DNA from: Paenibacillus sp. FSL K6-1096
GTDB taxonomy: Bacteria > Bacillota > Bacilli > Paenibacillales > Paenibacillaceae
NCBI RefSeq assembly: GCF_037977055.1
Contig: NZ_CP150274.1
Span: 5,456,001-5,520,000 of the forward strand
DNA: 64,000 nt
Direction: 5' to 3'
Shown one piece after another: positions 25,932 through 34,129 of this stretch. Positions within the stretch are counted from its first letter, which is position 1. The number at the start of each line of letters is the position of its first letter. The notes beneath the pieces were generated by a model, which worked only from the letters and a program-made list of their open reading frames with translations, searched no databases and was not told the DNA's origin. Position numbers and translations under genes: made by a program.

Positions 25932-27314
25932 ATGAATTACGGACATATTACAGTACCGCAGGCAGAGGTGCCGGTCTCCTGCGAGGTGGATGTGCTGGTT
26001 ATTGGCGGCGGGGCGGCAGGGATTGCCGCCGCGATCTCCGCAGCCGAAGGCGGGGCAAGCACCATGATCGTGGAGCAGCGGGGGTATCTGGGCGGAATGG
26101 GCACGGTGGCGCTGGTGCCAGCGTTCTGTCCCTATACGGACAAGGTCAAGCCGATTATCCGCGGCCTTGGGCTGAAGCTGATGGAGCGGATGAAGCAGGC
26201 CTGTGATCCGGAGTATCAGGAGGAATACCGCGAGCAGCTGGACTGGGTGCCGATTGATCCTGAAGTGCTGAAGCGCGTCTATGACAATGCAATTCTGGAG
26301 AGCGGTGTGACGCCGTTGTTCCACACCTTTGTCTATGATGTGGTGCGGTCGCCGGACGGCCAGACGATAGAGGGCGTAATGATTGTCAACAAATCCGGGC
26401 GGTCCTTCATCCGCTGCCGTTATATCATTGACTGCACTGGCGACGGCGATATTGCTGCCCTGTCGGGGGTGCCGTTCCAGAAGGGAGGCGATGAAGGCGA
26501 GCTTCAGCCGGGCAGCATGTGTTATCTGCTGGCGAATGTTGACCGGCCAAGCTTCAGCCGCTTCCTGGCGGAGACGGGAGATTCAGGTCAATTGCACCGG
26601 ACGGTGGAGCAGGCGATTCTGGAAGGAGCGCTGCCGGAAGGCCGCAAATCGATCTCCGGTCTGGCCTGGGTGAGTGATCAGCTGGTCGGCGTTAACTTCG
26701 GCCATGTGTTCGGGGTGGACGGAACGAAGGCCGAGGACCTGACACGCGGAGCGATTGAAGGCCGCCGGACGGTGCTGCGGCAGCTTGAATTTTTCCGCAA
26801 GTATGTGCCCGGCTTCGAACAGGCGCATCTGGTGGCCAGCGGCGAGCAGCTTGGCATCCGGGAGACGCGGCGCATTAAGGGCGATTATACGCTGACTGTG
26901 GACGACTTCGTGGCCGCGCGTTCTTTCCCTGACGATATCGCCCGCAATGCTTACTATATTGACATTCATCTGGCGACCAGCAAAAGTGATATGACCTTCA
27001 ATCATCTGCCGCCGGGCGTCTCCCACGGGGTGCCTTACCGGGTGATGCTGCCGGTGGGCATCCGCAATCTGTGGGTGGCGGGACGGTCCGTGTCCTCGGA
27101 CCGGGCGGTGCAAGGCTCCCTGCGGGTCATGCCGAACTGCTTCTCGATGGGCCAGGCCTGCGGCACGGCAGCAACGCTTGCGCTCCGGGACGGCAAGGAC
27201 TCCCGCAGCATCTCGGTTGCTGAGCTTCAGCAGCGCCTGCTGGAGCAGGATGTGTGGCTCGGGGAGAATTTCGTTCCCGGGGCAGCGGAGCAGGATGCGG
27301 GGCAGGCGCAGTGA
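25932..27314 (+). CDS. FAD-dependent oxidoreductase (PF12831-like), second in module 1
   Basis: This 460-residue flavoprotein has a Rossmann motif (VLVIGGGAAGIAAAISAAEG, about 21-40), the FAD stretch YLGGMGTVAL and the C-terminal PNCFSMGQACGTAATLAL FAD contact. It belongs to the same broad family as the protein at 19437 but is only distantly similar. No signal peptide is present. Its presence in a sugar-import operon suggests oxidation of an imported sugar or derivative; this is inference, since the family has no firmly assigned carbohydrate reaction known to me. AGGAGG precedes ATG 25932. It overlaps the SGNH hydrolase gene by 4 bp. Confidence 0.85.
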   Translation: MNYGHITVPQAEVPVSCEVDVLVIGGGAAGIAAAISAAEGGASTMIVEQRGYLGGMGTVALVPAFCPYTDKVKPIIRGLGLKLMERMKQACDPEYQEEYREQLDWVPIDPEVLKRVYDNAILESGVTPLFHTFVYDVVRSPDGQTIEGVMIVNKSGRSFIRCRYIIDCTGDGDIAALSGVPFQKGGDEGELQPGSMCYLLANVDRPSFSRFLAETGDSGQLHRTVEQAILEGALPEGRKSISGLAWVSDQLVGVNFGHVFGVDGTKAEDLTRGAIEGRRTVLRQLEFFRKYVPGFEQAHLVASGEQLGIRETRRIKGDYTLTVDDFVAARSFPDDIARNAYYIDIHLATSKSDMTFNHLPPGVSHGVPYRVMLPVGIRNLWVAGRSVSSDRAVQGSLRVMPNCFSMGQACGTAATLALRDGKDSRSISVAELQQRLLEQDVWLGENFVPGAAEQDAGQAQ

Positions 27315-28411
27315 GCGGCGCGGAGAATTTGAAGAGCGCTGAGAGTGGGGAGAGCGCGGAGATCGGGAAGAGTGTGGAGAGCGTGGAGAACATGGAGATC
27401 GGGAAAAACGTGAGGCCCCTTCCCTTGCAGGAGGAGTGGTTTCACGGGGCGGTCTCGCTGGAGCACCGGCAGGAGGGCATCAAGCCCTGGCGCATTCCCT
27501 TCCGGGACTATGACCTGTATCCGCCGGAGGGGATCGGCGGCAAGGCGGAGATCTGCTCCGGGATACGGCTGCGGCTGGCCACAGATTCTGGGACTCTCCT
27601 CCTCTCGTTTGAACCGCTTGCCGAGGACGCTTCGCTGGATTGCATTGCTGACGGACGGCTGGTCCAGACGCTGCGGCTTGCTGCGGGAGCTGGGGAGGCT
27701 CATTTCACCGGGCTTCCCCCTGGTGTGAAGGAGCTGGAAATCTATCTGCCGCAGAATACCGGCATGACGATCAGCGGACTTGCCATTGATGATGATGCTG
27801 TTGCCGAACCGCTGGCGGACCATCGTCCCCGCTGGGTGACGTATGGAAGCTCGATTACCCAGTGCGTGGCGGCTCGGGGCCCGTCGCGCACCTGGCCGGT
27901 AATCGCCGCCGGAGAGATTGGCTGTCACTTGACCAATCTCGGCTTCTCCGGCAACTGCCTGATGGAGCCGATGGCGGGCCGGCTTATCCGTGATCTGCCG
28001 GCTGACCTGATTACCTTGTGCGTCGGTGTGAACATCTATGGCGCAGTGTCCTCCAGCCCGCGGATGTTCAAGCCGCTGCTGATCGGTCTGCTGGAGACCA
28101 TCCGGGAGAAGCATACAGAGACACCTCTGGTTGTCATCTCGCCTATTTACGGCACGGAGCGGGAGACAGAGGAGAATCCGCTCGGCTTCACCCTGCCTCT
28201 AATGCGCCGGGAGATCGTGGATACAGTGAAGCTGCTGCAGGCGCGGGGAGACCGTCATCTGCATTACCTGGATGGGCTGGAGTGGTTCGGTCCGGCGGAC
28301 GGGGACCTGCTGACCGATGGCCTGCACCCCGGTCCCGAAGGCTATGAGCTGCTGGGCAGCCGCTTCAGCGGCAGACTGGCGGCAGCGCTTCAGGGCGGAA
28401 TGCTGCATTAG
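27311..28411 (+). CDS. SGNH/GDSL-type hydrolase, probable carbohydrate esterase
   Basis: This 366-residue protein has a beta-sandwich N-terminal domain and a C-terminal SGNH hydrolase domain. Block I is VTYGSSITQC (nucleophile Ser181 at the family position), block II glycine is in GFSGNCL (about 211), block III is Asn241 in GVNIYG, and block V is Asp336/His339 in DGLHPGPEGY. It probably deacetylates an imported oligosaccharide. The GTG at 27311 forms a GTGA overlap with the upstream stop; the ATG at 27392 is an alternative, since residues 3-30 come from a repetitive purine-rich stretch with weak conservation expected. No signal peptide. The stop codon touches the first copy of the adjacent palindrome array. 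Confidence 0.8.
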   Translation: MSGAENLKSAESGESAEIGKSVESVENMEIGKNVRPLPLQEEWFHGAVSLEHRQEGIKPWRIPFRDYDLYPPEGIGGKAEICSGIRLRLATDSGTLLLSFEPLAEDASLDCIADGRLVQTLRLAAGAGEAHFTGLPPGVKELEIYLPQNTGMTISGLAIDDDAVAEPLADHRPRWVTYGSSITQCVAARGPSRTWPVIAAGEIGCHLTNLGFSGNCLMEPMAGRLIRDLPADLITLCVGVNIYGAVSSSPRMFKPLLIGLLETIREKHTETPLVVISPIYGTERETEENPLGFTLPLMRREIVDTVKLLQARGDRHLHYLDGLEWFGPADGDLLTDGLHPGPEGYELLGSRFSGRLAAALQGGMLH

Positions 28412-28920
28412 TTGCGAAAAAGCGAATACAATGTGCCTGCACGAAGGTACCGGGCCGAATGTATGTGAAAAAGCGAATACAATGTGCCTGCACGAAGGTA
28501 CCGGGCCGAATGTATGCGAAAAAGCGAATACAATGTGCCTGCACGAAGGTACCGGGCCGAATGTATGCGAAAAAGCGAATACAATGTGCTTGCGCGAAGG
28601 TGCCGGGCCGAATGTATGCGAAAAAGCGAATACAATGTGCTTGCGCGAAGGTGCAGGGCCGAATGTATGCGAAAAAGCGAATACAATGTGCCTGCGTGAA
28701 GATGTCGGGCCGAATGTATGTGAAAAAGCGAATACAATGTGCCTGCACGAAGGTATCGGGCCGAATGTATGTGAAAAACCGAATACAATGTGCCTACACG
28801 AAGGTAATCAGACCCAATGTATGCGAAAAAGCGAATACAATGTGCCTGCGCGAAGGTATCGGGCCGAATGTATGTGAAAAAGCGAATACAATGTGCCTGC
28901 ACGAAGGTATCGGGCCCAAA
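28409..28920. repeat. 51-bp phased palindrome array, type C (10 copies)
   Basis: Full cores (AATGTATGCG, AAAAA, GCGAATACAATG) start at 28458, 28509, 28560, 28611, 28662, 28713, 28764, 28816 and 28867. A partial first copy begins at the stop codon of the SGNH gene. Steps are 51 bp, with one of 52. Spacers (TGCCTGCACGAAGGTACCGG and close variants) are conserved. Several frames are open on both strands for the reason of periodicity only. It fills most of the gene-free stretch 28412-29042. Confidence 0.95.
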
Positions 28921-29042
28921 GCTGAAAATAGAAGATTTCACCTGAACATTTTATAGATTAACCATGGAAGATGATGCATAATAGGGATGCAAAGGCACTG
29001 ATTGCGCTTTCATCTATTAAACTACAGAGGGGATTCTGCACA

Positions 29043-30050
29043 ATGAACGATCTGATTACAGGCACGCTGACTTCAAGTCCGGTGATGGTCCGGCATCCGC
29101 TTAACCCGATTCTGAAGCCTTCGGATGTACCCTATGGACCGGCCATGGTTTTCAACGCCGGGGTGACGAAATTCAAGGGCAGATATGTCATGGTGTTCCG
29201 CAACGATTACGGGGATGAGAGCAAGGGAATTGTGGCTCCCCATCATACGACCAATCTGGGGCTGGCCTTCAGCGATGACGGCGTAAGCTGGGAGGTACAG
29301 CCGGAGCCTTGCTGGTCCTGGCATGATGAAGAGGTGGTCAGAGTGTATGATCCGCGCCTGAGCGTGATCGGTGACCGCTGTTATATGTGCTTTGCTGTCG
29401 ATACGCGTCACGGGCTGCGCGGCGGGATCGCTGTCACTGACGATTTCCGCTCGTTTGAGGTGCTTAGCCTGTCGCTGCCGGATAACCGTAACATGGTGTT
29501 GTTACCGGAGATGATCGGAGGCAAGTATGTAAGGCTGGAGCGTCCGCTTCCGGTGTACAGCCGGGGCGGCCGCGACCGCTTCGATATGTGGATGAGCGAT
29601 TCCCCCGATCTGAAGTATTGGGGGAACCATAAGCTGCTGCTGGCTGTGGAGCAGGTGGCTTATGCCAATGACAAGGTGGGTCCCGGTGCGCCGCCGGTGA
29701 AGACGGATAAGGGCTGGCTGACCACCTTCCATGCGGTAGACCTTGACCCTGCCCGGGGCAAGAACGGCTGGGAAGATACCTGGAAGAAGCGTTATACCGC
29801 CGGAATTATGCTGCTGGACCTCGAAGATCCCAGCAAGATTATCGGCCGGGCGGAAGCTCCGCTGCTGGTGCCGGAGGCGGTGTATGAAACTTCAGGCGGC
29901 TTCCGCAACGATGTCATTTTCCCCGGCGGGATGATCCTGGAGGACTCGGGCGAGGTCAAGATCTATTACGGTGCAGCCGATACGGTGGAATGCCTGGCCA
30001 CGGCTCATGTGGATGATCTGCTCCGGCTCTGTCTGGAGCCGAAGAGATAA
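29043..30050 (+). CDS. GH130 glycoside phosphorylase/hydrolase (module 1, second copy)
   Basis: This 335-residue beta-propeller protein has GH130-type motifs: HPLNPILKPSDVPYGPAMVF at the start, VYDPRLSVIGDRCYMCFAVD in the centre, NMVLLPEMIGGKYVRLERP, and the closing IYYGAADTVECLATAHVDDL. It acts on beta-mannoside-type oligosaccharides or related glycans; phosphorolysis or hydrolysis cannot be decided here. It is highly similar over its whole length to the protein at 37449, so the two are recent paralogues. ATG 29043 follows AGAGGGGATT. It has its own terminator and is followed by a palindrome array. Confidence 0.85.
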   Translation: MNDLITGTLTSSPVMVRHPLNPILKPSDVPYGPAMVFNAGVTKFKGRYVMVFRNDYGDESKGIVAPHHTTNLGLAFSDDGVSWEVQPEPCWSWHDEEVVRVYDPRLSVIGDRCYMCFAVDTRHGLRGGIAVTDDFRSFEVLSLSLPDNRNMVLLPEMIGGKYVRLERPLPVYSRGGRDRFDMWMSDSPDLKYWGNHKLLLAVEQVAYANDKVGPGAPPVKTDKGWLTTFHAVDLDPARGKNGWEDTWKKRYTAGIMLLDLEDPSKIIGRAEAPLLVPEAVYETSGGFRNDVIFPGGMILEDSGEVKIYYGAADTVECLATAHVDDLLRLCLEPKR

Positions 30051-30066
30051 TTAGACCGGTTATATA

Positions 30067-30112
30067 GGCAGGGGGCCTTCCGTTATGCGGGGGGCTCCAG
30101 CCTTTTTTTGTT
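30067..30112 (+). terminator. Terminator after the module 1 GH130 gene
   Basis: A GC-rich hairpin (GGGGGCCTTCCG with CGGGGGGCTCC, wobble pairs included) is followed by a run of seven T. Confidence 0.65.
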
Positions 30113-30128
30113 GAGAAAATTATAATGT

Positions 30129-30325
30129 ATAGAAGAATGCTGCAAGAAGTGCAACAATACTGCCCCATAGAAGCGGTCCTATGCCGGAATCCTGCACAAA
30201 CTGCAACAAATCCAGCGATAACTTGCTCTAACTATCGAAATTTGTGCAAAAAATGCAACATTGTACTTCGACCCCGTAACATTTATAGAAGAATCCTGCA
30301 AAAAGTGCAACAATGCTGCCTCAAC
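30129..30325. repeat. 52-bp phased palindrome array, type D (4 copies)
   Basis: TGCAACAAT-type half-sites start at 30150, 30202, 30254 and 30306, exactly 52 bp apart. The core is TTGTGCA or CCTGCA, an A-rich centre, then TGCAACA. Same core type as the array at 38505, which also follows a GH130 gene. The rest of the gene-free stretch 30051-30515 holds the terminator above and the promoter at 30425. Confidence 0.88.
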
Positions 30326-30424
30326 CAAGCAGCAGGTGAGAGAAGTCGCCAGCATTCCTTACCCAGAGGATGATTTTATTATAAATAAGTGGAGAAATCC
30401 GCCAAAAAATAATCATGCCCTGTC

Positions 30425-30453
30425 TTGACGCCGGGCCGGAGCAGCCGTATGGT
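30425..30453 (+). promoter_or_regulatory. Sigma-A promoter of module 2 sensor kinase
   Basis: TTGACG and TATGGT are separated by exactly 17 bp, ending 62 bp upstream of the start codon. Confidence 0.65.
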
Positions 30454-30515
30454 ACAAGTGACAAGAACCGACAACCAAAGGGAGGTACAAGGTACATGCT
30501 TCAGAAGGAAAAGCT

Positions 30516-32324
30516 ATGAATACATTCGCAGCCTATGGCCGGCAGCTCCGGCGGCAGATCGCCGACAGGTATTACCGGATATCCATCAAACAAAGGATTC
30601 TGTTCTCGTTCATCGTGCTGATCACGCTGTCCATCGGTGCAATGGGCACCTTCTCGTATTGGATTGCCGCACAGGAGATCGAGGATAATGCCTATGCCGG
30701 GAGCCGGGAGACCGTAAGCAAAACGGCCCAGCTGCTGGATTCCCGCCTGAATGATGTGGCGCTGTCCGTGCAGTCCCTGATGCTGAGCGATGCGTACCGC
30801 AAGATGATGCTCGATGTGTTCAGCCATGAGGTGTCGAATTACTATGTGCATCTGTCGGATCTGCAATATGTGCTCTCGCAGGCAACGTTCAATCAGCCGA
30901 TCATTGAGAATGTGCTGATCGTTACCCCGATTGGCGATTTCTATTCCACCACGCAGATCCGGGCGCAGGACAACTCGTTCTATGGCTCGGAATTATATGA
31001 TCTGAGCAAGGAGCAGCCCGGCGGCTACTGGGCCAAAGGACATTATGACCGGTTGTTCACAGGCAGCCAGCGGGTGGTCTCCTTCGTAGTCCGGGGGATT
31101 TATGAATACCCTTACACGCCGATCAGCAATGTATATATTGTGGTCAATATCAGGGAGAGCCGGGTCGATGAGCTGCTGAATACAGGCGGAGAACAAGCGG
31201 GGAGGAATTATTATCTGGTGAGCGGGGAAGGAGAGGCGGTGGTGGAGTCCCGCTGGCCGTTCCGGGGCAGGTTCCCCTGGAAGCCGGTGCTTGCCGAAGC
31301 AGGGAAAGCGGCCAATCCGCAGGATCACTACTACAGCTATGGCGGCAAGGAATATCTGGTGAATTATACAAAATCAGCGGTATCACCCGACTGGATCATC
31401 TCCGGCATGCAGTCGCGGGACCAGCTGCTGGGCAAGCTGCAGCGGGTGCAGCGCATCACCATCTATGTCATCGCTGTTTTCCTGCTGGCCACGTGGCTGA
31501 TCTCCAATCAGCTGACCTCAGTGCTGCTGAAGCCCCTGTTCAAGCTGCGGCGGCTGATGCGCAGAGTCGAAGAGAACCAGCTCAGTGTGGTGTATGAGAG
31601 CCGTTATGAGGACGAGATTGCCCAGGTCGGCTTTCAGTTCAACCGGATGATGTCGGAGATTAAGACGCTGATCGCGGATGTGAAGACCAAGGAGGAGGGC
31701 AAGCGGCATGCGGAGATCCGTGCCCTTACGGCGCAGATGGAGCCGCACTTTCTGTACAATACGCTGAATACCATCTATTGCAAGTCGGTCATGGGCGAGA
31801 ATGACGATGTGAACGAGATGATCCTGTCGTTGTCGCAGATGTTCCAAATCGGGCTCAGCGGCGGCAAGGATCTGATTACGCTTGCGGATGAGCTGTCCCA
31901 TATGCGGCAGTATTTCGCCATTCAGCAGAAATGCTATGAAGGATTGTTTGAATACACGGTGACGGTAGAGGACGAGGCCCTGCTGTCTTGCCTGCTGCCG
32001 AAGATTGTTCTGCAGCCGGTGGTGGAGAACAGCATTCAGCATGGATTCAGCGACCGGACTATAGGAGGCAGGATAGATATCATGGTCAGCCGGGAGCAGG
32101 GGCTGCTGCATATTTGCATTACCGACAATGGACGGGGGCTTGATACTGCACGGGTTAAGGAGGGGATGGACAGGGCCCCGCAGTCGAAGAAAGGCTATGC
32201 CCTGTTCAACATCAGGCACCGGCTGGCGCTGTATTACGGAGACGAAGCCCGTATGGATGTAGACGGTGAGCCGGGTAAGGGATCACGGACGGATATGTGG
32301 ATTCCCTCAGTGGAGGAGAGATGA
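30516..32324 (+). CDS. YesM-type sensor histidine kinase (module 2)
   Basis: This 602-residue kinase is a paralogue of the one at 15248. It has a first membrane helix around 27-47 (RILFSFIVLITLSIGAMGTF), an extracellular sensing domain, a second helix near 310-330, a HAMP domain (LLKPLFKLRRLMRRVEENQL) and a His-kinase domain with phosphoacceptor His411 in EPHFLYNTLNTIYC. The ATPase boxes are VLQPVVENSIQHGF and DNGRGL. ATG 30516 follows AGAAGGAAAAGCT. It is four bases upstream of the response regulator gene. The sensing domain differs from the module 1 kinase more than the catalytic part does, which suggests a different ligand. Confidence 0.92.
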   Translation: MNTFAAYGRQLRRQIADRYYRISIKQRILFSFIVLITLSIGAMGTFSYWIAAQEIEDNAYAGSRETVSKTAQLLDSRLNDVALSVQSLMLSDAYRKMMLDVFSHEVSNYYVHLSDLQYVLSQATFNQPIIENVLIVTPIGDFYSTTQIRAQDNSFYGSELYDLSKEQPGGYWAKGHYDRLFTGSQRVVSFVVRGIYEYPYTPISNVYIVVNIRESRVDELLNTGGEQAGRNYYLVSGEGEAVVESRWPFRGRFPWKPVLAEAGKAANPQDHYYSYGGKEYLVNYTKSAVSPDWIISGMQSRDQLLGKLQRVQRITIYVIAVFLLATWLISNQLTSVLLKPLFKLRRLMRRVEENQLSVVYESRYEDEIAQVGFQFNRMMSEIKTLIADVKTKEEGKRHAEIRALTAQMEPHFLYNTLNTIYCKSVMGENDDVNEMILSLSQMFQIGLSGGKDLITLADELSHMRQYFAIQQKCYEGLFEYTVTVEDEALLSCLLPKIVLQPVVENSIQHGFSDRTIGGRIDIMVSREQGLLHICITDNGRGLDTARVKEGMDRAPQSKKGYALFNIRHRLALYYGDEARMDVDGEPGKGSRTDMWIPSVEER

Positions 32325-32327
32325 AGG

Positions 32328-33956
32328 ATGGACCAAAGGCTGGAGCCGGAAAGATTCAAATTATGTGTAATCGACGATATCAAAAGTGTGGTGGAGATGG
32401 TCTCGCGCAAGCCGCCGTGGCAGGAGCACGGTATTGAGGTCGCCGGTACGGCACTTGACGGTGAAGCGGGTCTGCAGATCATCCGCGGGACCCGGCCGGA
32501 TATTGTGCTGACGGATATCCGGATGCCAAGAATGGACGGCCTGCAGATGACCCGGGCGATTCTGGAGGAGCTTCCGGACTGCAAGATTATAATCCTCAGC
32601 GCCTACTCGGAGTTCTCTTATGCCCAGGAAGCCATCCGGCTGGGGGCGCTCGATTTCGTGAAGAAGCCCTTTTCCCTGGAGGAGATTGTGAATGCAGTGC
32701 TGAAGGCCAGGGAGCTGTGCCGGGAGGAGCGTCAGGAGAGCGCCAGACTTGCTGTGATGGAGGCGAGAATCAGGGAAAGTATGCCTATCCTCCGCCAGGA
32801 ATATCTCACCTTCCTGCTGCACCACCAGACGACAGAGGCGGATGCCCGTTCCCGCTGGGCCTATCTCGATATCCCGCTGGATCAGCATGATTTCTTCGTG
32901 TTTGTCGCCGAGATCGATCATTTCGCGGAGAAGCTGGGCGGCCAGCCTGTGCAGGAGGTCGAACTATTAAGGTTCAGTCTGCACAATATTCTCGAAGAGA
33001 CGATTTCCGCCCGGACCCGTGGCGTTATTATCCGGGAGGCGACAGACCGGTATGTCTGCATCATGAACGGCTCGGACCCGGAGACTGCCGCGCTGATAAC
33101 GGAGGCCTGCTGCACGAATGTAAGCCGCTTCTCGCGTCATACCCTTTCAATTGGCGTGGGACTGGGCACGGCGGCGATTCAGGGGCTGGGCACGGCGTAT
33201 AGGCAGGCGCTTAGCGCGCTGGGGTATCATTTCTATACCGGGGGGGGCGGGGTATATCATTACAGCAATATCGAGAATAAACCTCTCTCGCTCCACAGCT
33301 ATTCCGCCGCCGCCGAGCAGGAGCTGCTGTTCGCGCTGCGTTCCGGCAATGCCGCCAAAAGCCTGCAGGTGCTGGATCAGCTGTTCGCGGAGCTGCTGGA
33401 CAGCGGGCTGTGGCCTGAGCCGCGTTATGTGGAAAGTGTCGGCTATGAGCTGAGCTCCAGGATCTGCCGGGTCCTGCTGGAGCAGTTCCCTTACGGGCAG
33501 GTGGAGCCGCTGGAGCTCCGAATTGCCGCCATGAAGAACCAGATGCATCCTTCCCTTCAAGATATCCGCGACCTGCTGTCCTGGCTGTGCCGGGAGGCCT
33601 GTGCGCTGGTTACGGAGGCCCGTTCTCTAGAGTCCACACGGATTATCCGCCAAGCCGTCGAATACATCCATAGTCATCTGGACACGGGGCTGTCGCTGGA
33701 GCAGATGGCGAAGCAGATTAACCTTAGCCAAGGGTATTTCTCCAATCTGTTCAAGAAGGTGCAGGGGATTTCGTTTCAGCAGTATGTGATGCATGAGAAG
33801 ATGGAGAAGGCGAAGGCGATGCTGATCGGCGGCCGGCAGGTTCAGGAGATTGCCCAGGATCTCGGGTATGAGCACAGGCGCTATTTCAGCGAGGTGTTCA
33901 AGAAATATACCGGCATGACCCCGTCCGAGTTCAAATTGGATTATATTGGAAAATAA
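32328..33956 (+). CDS. YesN-type response regulator, receiver plus AraC domain (module 2)
   Basis: This 542-residue protein has a receiver domain with Asp63 in DIVLTDIRMPRMDG and the conserved Lys in LDFVKKPF, then a long linker domain. The AraC double helix-turn-helix is at about 440-540 (LSLEQMAKQINLSQGYFSNL; VQEIAQDLGYEHRRYFSEVF). It is the partner of the kinase at 30516 and presumably activates the binding-protein gene 170 bp downstream. ATG 32328 follows GGAGGAGAGATGAAGG. A terminator follows. Confidence 0.92.
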   Translation: MDQRLEPERFKLCVIDDIKSVVEMVSRKPPWQEHGIEVAGTALDGEAGLQIIRGTRPDIVLTDIRMPRMDGLQMTRAILEELPDCKIIILSAYSEFSYAQEAIRLGALDFVKKPFSLEEIVNAVLKARELCREERQESARLAVMEARIRESMPILRQEYLTFLLHHQTTEADARSRWAYLDIPLDQHDFFVFVAEIDHFAEKLGGQPVQEVELLRFSLHNILEETISARTRGVIIREATDRYVCIMNGSDPETAALITEACCTNVSRFSRHTLSIGVGLGTAAIQGLGTAYRQALSALGYHFYTGGGGVYHYSNIENKPLSLHSYSAAAEQELLFALRSGNAAKSLQVLDQLFAELLDSGLWPEPRYVESVGYELSSRICRVLLEQFPYGQVEPLELRIAAMKNQMHPSLQDIRDLLSWLCREACALVTEARSLESTRIIRQAVEYIHSHLDTGLSLEQMAKQINLSQGYFSNLFKKVQGISFQQYVMHEKMEKAKAMLIGGRQVQEIAQDLGYEHRRYFSEVFKKYTGMTPSEFKLDYIGK

Positions 33957-33970
33957 TAGAAATCAGCAGG

Positions 33971-34005
33971 GGAGGGATTTCCGCAGGGCGGAGATTCCTC
34001 CTTTG
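33971..34005 (+). terminator. Terminator after the module 2 response regulator
   Basis: GGAGGGATTTCCGC and GCGGAGATTCCTCC form a 14-bp stem with two wobble pairs and a 3-base loop, then TTTG. It separates regulators from the importer genes. Confidence 0.75.
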
Positions 34006-34078
34006 TCTGTATAGAACTCCATCAGAAATCTGCCCTTAATGTGGGCTTACCCGCCTTATCTGAATCCGCCTATAGAAC

Positions 34079-34084
34079 TATAAT
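34079..34084 (+). promoter_or_regulatory. -10 element before the module 2 binding-protein gene
   Basis: A consensus TATAAT lies 45 bp upstream of the start, at nearly the same distance as the one before the module 1 binding-protein gene, again with a weak -35. GCCC-TTAATGT-GGGC at 34032-34046 is a possible regulator site. Confidence 0.4.
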
Positions 34085-34129
34085 CAGGTTGTAAGCGAAT
34101 ACAGCAGGGTATATAAGGGGGCACTACCA

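Noticed and set aside
7549..28920. CRISPR arrays at 7549, 13015 or 28409
   Set aside because: Although repeat and spacer lengths look plausible (about 28 + 23 bp), the spacers are nearly identical within each array, the cores are degenerate palindromes, and there are no cas genes in the window.
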